A stretch of 7,436 nt of DNA from CAZIRO01 sp964541595. GTDB taxonomy: Bacteria > Acidobacteriota > HRBIN11. Positions 1 through 6,703 of this stretch are shown one piece after another; the stretch's first letter is position 1; each line of letters begins with the position of its first letter. The notes under the pieces are model-generated. The model did no database searches. It had not been told where the DNA came from and worked only from the letters and a program-made list of their open reading frames with translations. The DNA lies in assembly GCA_964541595.1 (NCBI GenBank), contig CAZIRO010000139.1:1-7436 (forward strand), written 5' to 3'. A program made the position numbers and the translations under genes.

Positions 1-79
1 TAACCGTGACGGGTGTCCTGCAGCGCGTGGTGGCGATCGGCGGGGAAACACCGGGATGGACCCTGCGATTGGACTGCTC
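1..79. other. Downstream flank of the WD40 pair; possible remnant of a convergent gene
   Basis: This flank lies beyond the stop codon of the second WD40 gene. I see no clear hairpin followed by a T-run that would mark a terminator. Reading the plus strand from position 3 gives a peptide containing VVAIGGETPGWTLRLD, which looks protein-like, and most of its codons end in G or C. The frame has no stop until 504-506, deep inside the antisense of the WD40 gene, so an intact gene in this frame is unlikely. A frameshift into the neighbouring frame would terminate at TGA 95-97, giving only a small convergent overlap. On the minus strand a weak GTG near position 50 could open another reading frame leaving the window, but its Shine-Dalgarno is poor. 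I do not recognise a family. Confidence 0.25.
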
Positions 80-3000
80 TTACTTACACGGGATTGAACG
101 TTGCACATGTTTTCCCCGGATCAAAACGGGGGACACCTGCTCACCCCGGAGTACCGCTCGGACTCTATCGGGGGCCACGATCACACGCTGCAGGTCCGGG
201 CACTTGGCCAGCTCGAACACACGGGCACCGATACGCACATTGACGTGGCGCAATGCGTCTGGAGAAGCGTTGACATATCCCTGTGGTGTCAGCACTATCC
301 AGGATTCATCCACAAACTGTACCATCCGGGCCAGTTCGCGGCCTGTCGACAGATCCCACAGTCGAACGGTGCCATCAAGACTCCCTGACACAAGGTATGT
401 GTTGTCCATACCAATGGCCAGCGCAGTAACATCCGACAAATGGCCCCGGAGGATCTGGTGCGGCTGGCCGGACGGAATTTTCCATATACGGATGGTCTTG
501 TCCTGAGCACCTGATATGACATACTGTCCATCCCGGCTCATGCGCACCGACCGGACAGGCGCCAGATGTCCATGCAGTTCGCGCACCGGCCGACCGGTGA
601 CGTAGTTCCAAACCCGGACAATACTCCCATCGGGTGCGGCAAATTGCGTGTCTCGCCAGGACGTGTTCATCTCTACCGCGAGCACATCCTTCTGAATGTC
701 CTCAGGAAGGTGGCGGATGATCCGCATGAAGAGATCCACAACGATGACACGATGGTGCGCATCTTCCGGGGATCGCGGGGGTAATGCTACGATCAAGTAT
801 CGTCCGTTCGGACTGATCGCGAGTGCCAGCAGCGGCAATATGCGATCTGACTTCCCGCCGAACAGGCGCCATGTTGGTTCGTACGTAACCCCATCCCACA
901 TCCGGATGGTGCCTTCAGACCCGGATGACACGAAGTAACTCCCATCCGGACTTATCCGAATGTGCCGGACAACCGAGCGGTGTACCCTCGTCAGCATCCG
1001 CATCCATCCCCACGTATCCGGTTCCCACACACGGATGGTCCCGTCCTCTCCACCGGTGACGACCCAGTGCCCATCAGAGCTCAACGCAAGTGCATGGATA
1101 TCATGCCACGGGTGTTCGAGTGTCTGGAACCTTCGACCTGTAGACAGTTCCCACATGACCACACTCTTCATTCCTCCAGCAATCACATACCGACTATCTG
1201 GAGAAACGGTTACGGAGACACCGTACACGCCTCGTAAAGTGTGTATCAGTCGTCCCGTTGCACGTTCCCACACTTTGACGCCATCATCCAGAGCACTGGA
1301 AATCACATACCGGCCATCCGGACTGACGGCAACAGACTGGACCGTACTGGGGTGTCCCTTCCTGATCCATAGGGGATCATCGGAAAACAGCGGCCATACA
1401 CCGATAGTGCCGTTCGCGTTCCCCACGACCAGCCAGGTACCATCGGCACTGATCGCCAGTGCCAGGGGGTAAGATGGAAGGGGGTAGGATGGACCAGTGG
1501 CAAACGTCCAGACCTGTTGTCCGGTATTCAGATCCCATGCAGAAATCACGCCGATCTTACCGAACCGGGTTCGCATATGGAAGTCGGTTCCCCCCACGAA
1601 TACGTATCTGCCGTCGGGACTCGTGATCAGCGTATGCACGTGATCGACAGGCGCCGGGAGCATCCGCACCCACCGGCCTGACGGCAGTGCCCAGACGTAC
1701 ACGGTACCGTCCTCACTGCCGGACACGATCCACTGACCGTCCGGCGTAATGGCAAGCCCGCTGACTGCCCGAGCATGTCCCTGCAACGTCCGAATCAGTC
1801 GGCCAGAAGCGAGATCCCGGATGTAAATACGTCCGTCCTGATCACCGGCAACAACGTATCGGTCATCTGCACTGATGGCCACGGCCGTGACGGGAACAGC
1901 AAGTTGACCCTGCAAGATACGCACGCGTCTTGGTTCAGTAAACGCCCATATCCGAACGGCACCCCAGTTACTCCCGGATATGACCACATGCCCACTCGGA
2001 TGTACAGCCACAGCGGTGATGGTTTCCGAAAACGATGATGTCAGGTTCCACGCGAGCCGACCCGATATACGGTCCCACACCTTGATCATGCTGTCCCCGC
2101 CACCGGATAGGACATAACGATCGTCCGGACTGACGGCAACTGCCCAGATCTCCCTTTGTGGTGCACCCAGCGTGCGTATCTTCCGACCGCTCCACAGATC
2201 CCAGATCGCTACTCTACCCCGGGCTCCATATAATGCCCCTGACCCTGTCACAACGTATCGACTTGAGGCGTCTACCGCCACAGCGTATGCGATGGAATCG
2301 TGAACTTTCCAGATATACAGTGGCTCTTCCGGAGGGGTGAATCGCCACACGACGATCGCTTCCCTCCCCCCAGCGACCACGTACCGGGTATCCGGGGTGA
2401 CGGCGACGGAATACCCGGCGGAAACGTATCTTGCCGTAAAACGGGCTACAGGCTCTCCTGTGGCCAGGCGCCAGGCATGAATCTGTCCTCCAGTACATGC
2501 CAGCACGTAACGATTATCGGGAGAGACTGTAACGCACTCCACGCTTGATAAACCGGGCACCGTAATGTACCGGCGTTCACCGGGGATCGGCCACATTGTG
2601 TCCTTCCAGGTAATGCGTAAAACGTCTGACCGGTTTCGGCGCGACGAACGCATGGGAGGGACACGTTCCCGCAGTGTCCGGACCAGACGACCGGTACGCA
2701 GATGCCAGACCTTGACCGCTGGTCCCACACCACCGGATACGATGTACTGACCGTTCGGACTCACAGCCACGTCTATGACACCGCGTGCATGCGCGTGAAT
2801 GACCCGAACGATTTGTCCCAGCGGAAGTTCCCACACCCGCACGGTACCGTCCATTCCCGCTGACACGAGCCAGCGTCCCGTCGGATCGACGGACAGTGCA
2901 GTAATCACTCCCTGGTGACCGACCAGGGCGCGTACCTGTTGTCCGGATATAGGGTCCCAGACGTGAATGATCGCGTCCGCACCTCCGGAGACCACCATTC

Positions 3001-3331
3001 GTCTATGCGGAATGATCGTGACCGCGTGCACGGGACCCGAATGTGCAGTCAGCGTGCGTGTCAGACGCCCGGTGGCAAAATCCCATATTTTAACCGTTCC
3101 GTCATTGCTTGCCGTTGCAACGTATCGACCATTCGGACTGATGGCAACATCTCTGACCGCAGCGCCGTGTCCCAGATTTATATAGACTTCCACCCGTGTA
3201 TCCCGTGCGACATCAATATTTGTCGGGATACGGATGCCCGGAAAAGCCGTCTGTTGACCGTTTGCCTTACTCAGGACGAATCCTCCCACCAGCACTGACG
3301 CGACGATCACCAGATACCGGTAAAGGCACAC
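80..3331 (-). CDS. Secreted 21-blade WD40 repeat protein (second of a tandem pair, gene B)
   Basis: The product is 1083 aa from a GTG start at 3331. I chose GTG over an in-frame ATG at 3538 because it follows AGGAGG by 7 nt and starts directly on a signal peptide: Arg5, a hydrophobic stretch at residues 6-20, and a likely cleavage after Ala-Asn-Gly near residue 25. The ATG start would add 69 residues translated from another frame of the upstream gene. Residues 57-1009 form 21 WD40 blades of about 42 aa. Typical units read SPDGRYV, then D-G-T-[IV], then [IV]W[DE]; blade 21 keeps a near-canonical tetrad (H964, S982 or S984, D986, W992). Inserts interrupt the array after blade 4 (221-262) and in blades 7, 12 and 18. 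Residues 1010-1064 are a C-terminal domain shared with the upstream paralogue, and the protein ends Ile-Pro-Cys-Lys. No enzyme domain or C-terminal membrane anchor is visible. WD40 propellers are binding platforms, so I infer an exported scaffold; its partner is unknown. Confidence 0.93.
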   Translation of the reverse strand: MCLYRYLVIVASVLVGGFVLSKANGQQTAFPGIRIPTNIDVARDTRVEVYINLGHGAAVRDVAISPNGRYVATASNDGTVKIWDFATGRLTRTLTAHSGPVHAVTIIPHRRMVVSGGADAIIHVWDPISGQQVRALVGHQGVITALSVDPTGRWLVSAGMDGTVRVWELPLGQIVRVIHAHARGVIDVAVSPNGQYIVSGGVGPAVKVWHLRTGRLVRTLRERVPPMRSSRRNRSDVLRITWKDTMWPIPGERRYITVPGLSSVECVTVSPDNRYVLACTGGQIHAWRLATGEPVARFTARYVSAGYSVAVTPDTRYVVAGGREAIVVWRFTPPEEPLYIWKVHDSIAYAVAVDASSRYVVTGSGALYGARGRVAIWDLWSGRKIRTLGAPQREIWAVAVSPDDRYVLSGGGDSMIKVWDRISGRLAWNLTSSFSETITAVAVHPSGHVVISGSNWGAVRIWAFTEPRRVRILQGQLAVPVTAVAISADDRYVVAGDQDGRIYIRDLASGRLIRTLQGHARAVSGLAITPDGQWIVSGSEDGTVYVWALPSGRWVRMLPAPVDHVHTLITSPDGRYVFVGGTDFHMRTRFGKIGVISAWDLNTGQQVWTFATGPSYPLPSYPLALAISADGTWLVVGNANGTIGVWPLFSDDPLWIRKGHPSTVQSVAVSPDGRYVISSALDDGVKVWERATGRLIHTLRGVYGVSVTVSPDSRYVIAGGMKSVVMWELSTGRRFQTLEHPWHDIHALALSSDGHWVVTGGEDGTIRVWEPDTWGWMRMLTRVHRSVVRHIRISPDGSYFVSSGSEGTIRMWDGVTYEPTWRLFGGKSDRILPLLALAISPNGRYLIVALPPRSPEDAHHRVIVVDLFMRIIRHLPEDIQKDVLAVEMNTSWRDTQFAAPDGSIVRVWNYVTGRPVRELHGHLAPVRSVRMSRDGQYVISGAQDKTIRIWKIPSGQPHQILRGHLSDVTALAIGMDNTYLVSGSLDGTVRLWDLSTGRELARMVQFVDESWIVLTPQGYVNASPDALRHVNVRIGARVFELAKCPDLQRVIVAPDRVRAVLRGEQVSPVLIRGKHVQRSIPCK
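140..304 (-). other. C-terminal post-propeller domain of gene B
   Basis: This covers residues 1010-1064. It starts at WIVLTPQGYVNASPDAL and ends at the DRVRAVLRG motif. The upstream paralogue has the same domain at the same place, with identical G-Y, N-A-S-P, L-R, Q-R-V and D-R-V-R positions. From memory, a similar W-x-x-x-TP-x-G-x-x-x-x-S-P segment follows WD40 arrays in other bacterial proteins, some of which continue into a caspase-like peptidase domain. That link is recollection and was not searched. Here the protein stops about 20 residues later, so any such effector domain is absent. Confidence 0.6.
305..3163 (-). repeat. WD40 blade array of gene B (21 blades)
   Basis: Residues 57-1009 were parsed by eye into 21 repeats, consistent with three seven-bladed propellers at about residues 57-394, 395-701 and 702-1009. 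Most blades keep the S-P-D/N-x-R/Q-Y/W turn and the W of the [IV]W[DE] end. Blades 10 and 18 have lost that Trp (IRDL, VVDL). Few blades keep the classical GH dipeptide. The blades are diverged at the DNA level, with only short shared stretches such as those encoding SPDGRYV, so this is an old repeat array. Propeller boundaries are inferred from the multiple of seven. Confidence 0.8.
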
Positions 3332-6300
3332 CCCCCTCCCTCCTGCGAACAGGGAATTTTCGGTCTCCGTACGCGGTCTCCCCTGAGCACCTTGCGGACG
3401 CGATCCGGATCGACCAGGACACGCTGCCAGTCCGCACGTTCGGCCAGATTGTATGCACGGTCGCCGACGATGATATAGACATATCGCAATCCCCGGGGTG
3501 AAGCATTCATGTATCCCTGTGCGGTGTGTATGACCCATGCACCATCGTTGAATCGGATCATGCGCAGTTGTTCCCGGCCGGTGTTCAGGTCCCCCAGGCG
3601 GATCACACCATCCAGCCCGGTCGATATCCAGTGCCGCCCGTTTGGTGCGATCGTGATCCTTTGGATGATTTCATCCCAGTCCCGTAAAAACCATACCTGC
3701 TGACCTGTCTTCAAGTTCCAGGCCACGATCCAGCCACTGTTCTTCGCGATCAGGAGCCGTTCGTCGGGACTGACAGCCACGAGTCCGGTCAGTGCATAGT
3801 GTTCCGGTAGAGCCTGGATCAGCTGCCCTGTTTCAAGACGCCATATCCGAACTTTGCGATCGCGGTCCTCCGTGATCACGTATCGCCGTCCCATATCCAT
3901 GCGGACCCTGACGGATTGCTTCCGGTATGTATGAATCGACGCGAGGTGTTGACCGGTTTCCCAGTTCCATACGCTCAGCACGTTGTTGCGATCGAGCGTG
4001 ATCATGCGATGGTCCGCCGCCAGAGCCATCACACGGGGACCTTCCGGGTTGTCCCATTCCCGAACCAGTTGCCCGGTGGAAAGATCCCAGACCCGAATGC
4101 GGTTGCCTTCTATCACAATACCGTATCGGTCATCTGGACTGACGCGAACGTCATGGATTACGGACATCGGCACGTGTCGAACTGTGGACCGAATCCACCT
4201 GCCGGTTTGCAGATCACGCACGGTAAGTCCGTCACCACCCAATATGACATATCGCCCACCCGGACTGATGCGCAGCGTATAAATACCGTGAATCGCAAAC
4301 GTATGTACGACCTTGCCGGTGCGCAGGTCCCACATCCGTATCGCGCCATCACCGCCGATCACATGGGCCAGGAGATAGACTCCATGTCCGACGAATTGCG
4401 GTTTATATGCTCTTCCCGGAACACCACGCAAAACCTGAGTCCGTTTACCGGTGAACGGATCCCATACGTGCACCGTACCATCGGTGTGGCAGACCGCGAT
4501 CCGCCGGGCGTCATGACGAATGGCCACTTCCGTTATGAGCGCACCTTCGGGCAGATGTAACACACGTACAACCTGACCATCGCGCAGGTAGCGCGTCTGT
4601 ACCGTTCGATGCCCTCCCCACACAACGACATACGTGCCGTCCGGTGTGATCCGTCCCCCCAGCGCTGCATACGGGAACAGACACTGGGACCAGAGCTGTT
4701 GACCCGTCCGGAGGTGCCACACTGTAACGTTGCCCGCAGCGTCTCCCGTAACGACATACCGACTGTTCGGATCGATGGCGATGAATTGAATCCGGCTTTC
4801 GTGTGTAGAGGCTTCCCAGACTATCACGCGCATGGCGACGGACCATACTTTGATACGACCGTCATATGTCCCCTCGACAGCATAAACGCCGTCCGGAGAG
4901 ATCATCCACAGGTCCAGAGGCCCGCAGAAACGCTGACAGACTCTGGTCCATATCAGCTGATCCCGGTCCAGAGACCAGATGCGGAGTTCCCGACGTTCAT
5001 CCATAGAGAGAATATACCGACCGTACTGGGACAATCGGATTCCGGTGATACGGCGCTGGTGTCCAACGGGTATAATACGTACGCGTCGGGCGGTCGAGAG
5101 TTCCCAGACGTCCAGGTTGCCGTCGGGACGAATGACGATTCTGTACCGCCCATCCGGAGTCACCTGACCTGTGGGGATCAGACGTGGATCGGCCACCCAG
5201 GCAAACCGGACCGTCGCAAGATCCCACGCCTGCAGATACCCATATGCGCTACCGACGACGATCCAGCGTCCATCCCGACTCATATCGATCGAAATGGATG
5301 CAGGAGCAAGAAAACTCAACGTACGAATGATATGCCGTCTGCTGACATGGTCCACTTCCCATACAAGACCATAACGCCCACCCATCACCATCCTTTGGCC
5401 ATGCGGATGCATCGCAACGGCGGTGACGGGTAATACCGTACTGCGCACCCTTGCGATCCTTAAGGATTCCTGGAGTCTGTAAATCTGGCCTGTTTTCAGA
5501 GCAACCACCACCGAACCGATGGCAAGAAAACGTCCATCCGGGGAGATGTCCAGAATTGAAGTGCCACATGGTTGTTGTAGCGCGTGTTTCCGGAATTTGA
5601 ACATGCGCACCGTTCGGCCTGTACGGAGGTCCCACATCTGTACAGTGCCGTCGCAACTCCTGGAAAATATGTATCTGCCGTCCGGATGGATGACGACGTT
5701 GTCCATCCGGTCACCAGCACCGGTCAGCACCCGAATGGCACGACCGGTACGCGAGTCCCAGATACGAACCGTGCGGTCCAAGCCCCCGGAAACAATGAAT
5801 CGGTCGCCCGAGCTGACCGCAACGTCCAGCACCCATCCGCGATGTCCCGAAACCGTTCGGAGCATCCGGCCCGATGACAGTGCCCATTCCCGAATCGCCC
5901 CATCCGTACATCCAGCCAGAATTCGTTGGCCGTCCGAACTCACCGTAACGGCCGTGCATGCCGCCGAAGGATGCCGTATGACACGTACGGGTTCCCCCGT
6001 GGACAGATGCCAGATCCGGATGGTATGATCCCAACTCGCGGAAACGATGTATTCCTCGTCTGGAGTGACAGCGATGCGGATCACGTCATCTCGATGGCCG
6101 ATCAGGGTCCGCAGCCATTGCCCCGTCACGGCGTCCCAGACTTTGATCGTATTGTCCGCAAACGCTGCAGCGATATACCGTCCGCTGGGACTCACCGCAA
6201 TATCAAACACTGTGCCGCCGATCCCTCGTTCCACATAGATCCCGAAACCGACATGGTGTTGCGCATCCGAATGGGACAATGCGGACAAATTCGACCGGAT

Positions 6301-6375
6301 GCCGGAAACCGGATCGCCGATCCGGGCAGGTAACCACAGCCACAGAAGGCAACCGAATGCCAGAGTAAGGCGCAT
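3307..6375 (-). CDS. Secreted 21-blade WD40 repeat protein (first of a tandem pair, gene A)
   Basis: The product is 1022 aa. The ATG at 6375 is preceded by AGGTGG, whose AGGTG core matches the distal part of the Shine-Dalgarno consensus, and it opens on a short signal peptide: MRLTLAF, a Leu/Trp-rich core to about residue 15, then Pro-Ala with possible cleavage near residue 17. Residues 54-944 contain 21 WD40 blades; clear ones are at 54-97 and 181-219, the latter following the GH dipeptide at 177-178. Blades 6, 13, 16 and 21 are degenerate and lack the signature Trp. Residues 946-1000 form the same C-terminal domain as the downstream paralogue, followed by Ile-Pro-Cys (1007-1009) and a 13-residue tail encoded over the start region of the next gene. 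The genes overlap by 25 bp and probably form one operon. I infer an exported binding scaffold; no catalytic motif is visible and the partner is unknown. Confidence 0.93.
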   Translation of the reverse strand: MRLTLAFGCLLWLWLPARIGDPVSGIRSNLSALSHSDAQHHVGFGIYVERGIGGTVFDIAVSPSGRYIAAAFADNTIKVWDAVTGQWLRTLIGHRDDVIRIAVTPDEEYIVSASWDHTIRIWHLSTGEPVRVIRHPSAACTAVTVSSDGQRILAGCTDGAIREWALSSGRMLRTVSGHRGWVLDVAVSSGDRFIVSGGLDRTVRIWDSRTGRAIRVLTGAGDRMDNVVIHPDGRYIFSRSCDGTVQMWDLRTGRTVRMFKFRKHALQQPCGTSILDISPDGRFLAIGSVVVALKTGQIYRLQESLRIARVRSTVLPVTAVAMHPHGQRMVMGGRYGLVWEVDHVSRRHIIRTLSFLAPASISIDMSRDGRWIVVGSAYGYLQAWDLATVRFAWVADPRLIPTGQVTPDGRYRIVIRPDGNLDVWELSTARRVRIIPVGHQRRITGIRLSQYGRYILSMDERRELRIWSLDRDQLIWTRVCQRFCGPLDLWMISPDGVYAVEGTYDGRIKVWSVAMRVIVWEASTHESRIQFIAIDPNSRYVVTGDAAGNVTVWHLRTGQQLWSQCLFPYAALGGRITPDGTYVVVWGGHRTVQTRYLRDGQVVRVLHLPEGALITEVAIRHDARRIAVCHTDGTVHVWDPFTGKRTQVLRGVPGRAYKPQFVGHGVYLLAHVIGGDGAIRMWDLRTGKVVHTFAIHGIYTLRISPGGRYVILGGDGLTVRDLQTGRWIRSTVRHVPMSVIHDVRVSPDDRYGIVIEGNRIRVWDLSTGQLVREWDNPEGPRVMALAADHRMITLDRNNVLSVWNWETGQHLASIHTYRKQSVRVRMDMGRRYVITEDRDRKVRIWRLETGQLIQALPEHYALTGLVAVSPDERLLIAKNSGWIVAWNLKTGQQVWFLRDWDEIIQRITIAPNGRHWISTGLDGVIRLGDLNTGREQLRMIRFNDGAWVIHTAQGYMNASPRGLRYVYIIVGDRAYNLAERADWQRVLVDPDRVRKVLRGDRVRRPKIPCSQEGGGCAFTGIW
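3339..3344 (-). promoter_or_regulatory. Shine-Dalgarno of gene B, inside the end of gene A
   Basis: On the minus strand this reads AGGAGG, followed by a 7-nt G-rich spacer (GAGGGGG) and the GTG start at 3331-3329. It lies within the Gln-Glu-Gly-Gly codons of the upstream gene, 32 to 37 nt before the end of that gene's stop codon. It decides the start of gene B and suggests translational coupling between the two. Confidence 0.85.
3376..3540 (-). other. C-terminal post-propeller domain of gene A
   Basis: This covers residues 946-1000, from AWVIHTAQGYMNASPRGL to the DRVRKVLRG motif. It aligns without gaps to the equivalent domain of the neighbouring gene. Shared positions include W, T, Q-G-Y, N-A-S-P, L-R, V, G, R, L-A, Q-R-V, P-D-R-V-R and L-R-G. 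The paired conservation shows that the domain is real and kept under selection, while many surrounding blades have diverged much further. Confidence 0.6.
3544..6216 (-). repeat. WD40 blade array of gene A (21 blades)
   Basis: Residues 54-944 were parsed by eye into 21 units of about 42 aa, plausibly three seven-bladed propellers near 54-359, 360-655 and 656-944. Well-kept blades include 1 to 5, 11, 12, 14 and 17. Blade 6 is the weakest: its Trp is missing and its end reads GQIYRL. A longer loop at 260-273 precedes it. The array is more degenerate than that of the paralogue, so the exact blade count in the middle could be off by one. Confidence 0.75.
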
Positions 6376-6378
6376 AAA

Positions 6379-6384
6379 CCACCT
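6379..6384 (-). promoter_or_regulatory. Shine-Dalgarno of gene A
   Basis: On the minus strand this reads AGGTGG, three bases before the ATG at 6375-6373. The AGGTG part pairs with the 16S anti-Shine-Dalgarno in its distal register (GGAGGTG), so the short gap to the start is normal. It supports the ATG at 6375 as the start. Confidence 0.65.
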
Positions 6385-6410
6385 GTTTATATCATATAAT
6401 TCCCAGCAAA

Positions 6411-6439
6411 ATCTTATATTAGCACGATACCAGGTTCAA
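6411..6439 (-). promoter_or_regulatory. Candidate sigma70-type promoter for the WD40 operon
   Basis: On the minus strand a -35-like TTGAAC (6439-6434) is separated by exactly 17 bp from a -10-like TAAGAT (6416-6411). Each box matches its consensus at four of six positions. Transcription would start near 6404, leaving a 5' leader of about 29 nt before gene A. The match is modest and sits next to AT-rich sequence where chance matches are common. Confidence 0.35.
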
Positions 6440-6638
6440 ACACGGCGATTGTTCGGAAACTGGGATGGAGAATTGAACATACGCCGTTACGTGGCCCTTG
6501 CGCTGTACACCGTGTCCGCATTTCCCCTGAGTCCGAACACCGGATCCCGGAAATCCGATATCCGAAACCAGGAGTTCTACAGATCGCTGTCCCTTCAGCA
6601 TTTCCGGACTTTATGATTCGGATCTCAGCCGGCGAAAG

Positions 6639-6667
6639 TTGCCACACAGTACATACGGATGTAAATT
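6639..6667 (+). promoter_or_regulatory. Candidate sigma70-type promoter for the Uma2 gene
   Basis: A -35-like TTGCCA (6639-6644, five of six consensus positions) and a -10-like TAAATT (6662-6667, four of six) are separated by 17 bp. Transcription would start near 6674, about 30 nt upstream of the ATG at 6704. The placement is right for driving the Uma2 gene and the following methyltransferase. Confidence 0.4.
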
Positions 6668-6703
6668 GCAAAGAGACTCCAGAAGGCGTACAGGGTTTGC
6701 CCT

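Larger units (their letters stand above)
6376..6703. other. Divergent intergenic region between the WD40 operon and the Uma2 gene
   Basis: This 328-bp spacer separates the two divergent units. The part nearest the WD40 operon (about 6385-6420) is the most AT-rich stretch in the window. Each end carries a candidate promoter for its adjacent gene. The middle, about 6440-6638, has no recognisable RNA or terminator. It holds a weak plus-strand 47-codon frame (TTG at 6473, stop at 6614-6616) whose translated N-terminus is basic then hydrophobic, with GGAG only 2 nt upstream. It also contains short imperfect inverted repeats around 6541-6566 built on CGGAT and ATCCG. I assign no function to it. Confidence 0.6.

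Noticed and set aside
80..3538. Start of the second WD40 gene at the in-frame ATG at 3538 (1152 aa)
   Set aside because: No convincing ribosome site, the added residues look unlike protein, and they overlap the conserved C-terminus of the upstream gene in another frame. The GTG at 3331 has an ideal Shine-Dalgarno and begins on a signal peptide.
4609..5433. Long plus-strand ORF of 274 codons, and others such as 3916-4560 and 5519-6028
   Set aside because: They lie antisense to the WD40 arrays. Long open antisense frames are expected from the repeated codon pattern of blades, and the translations show no family signature.
305..6216. Regularly spaced similar DNA motifs, about every 125 bp, as a possible CRISPR or satellite array
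   Set aside because: The period equals one WD40 blade (about 42 codons), and the repeats lie in frame in coding sequence with strongly diverged DNA. They are protein repeats.
6349..6375. Possible lipoprotein signal (Leu-Ala-Phe-Gly-Cys at residues 5-9) in gene A
   Set aside because: The Cys is only at residue 9, too early for a lipobox after a hydrophobic core; the hydrophobic stretch continues beyond it. An ordinary signal peptide fits better.
6395..6400. Perfect TATAAT on the plus strand as a -10 box for the Uma2 gene
   Set aside because: No -35-like hexamer lies 16-18 bp upstream, it is about 300 bp from the gene, and it sits in a short AT-rich stretch where such a match is likely by chance.
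6541..6566. Inverted repeat of CGGAT and ATCCG units as a terminator
   Set aside because: The arms are short and imperfect, no T-run follows on either strand, and no gene ends nearby.
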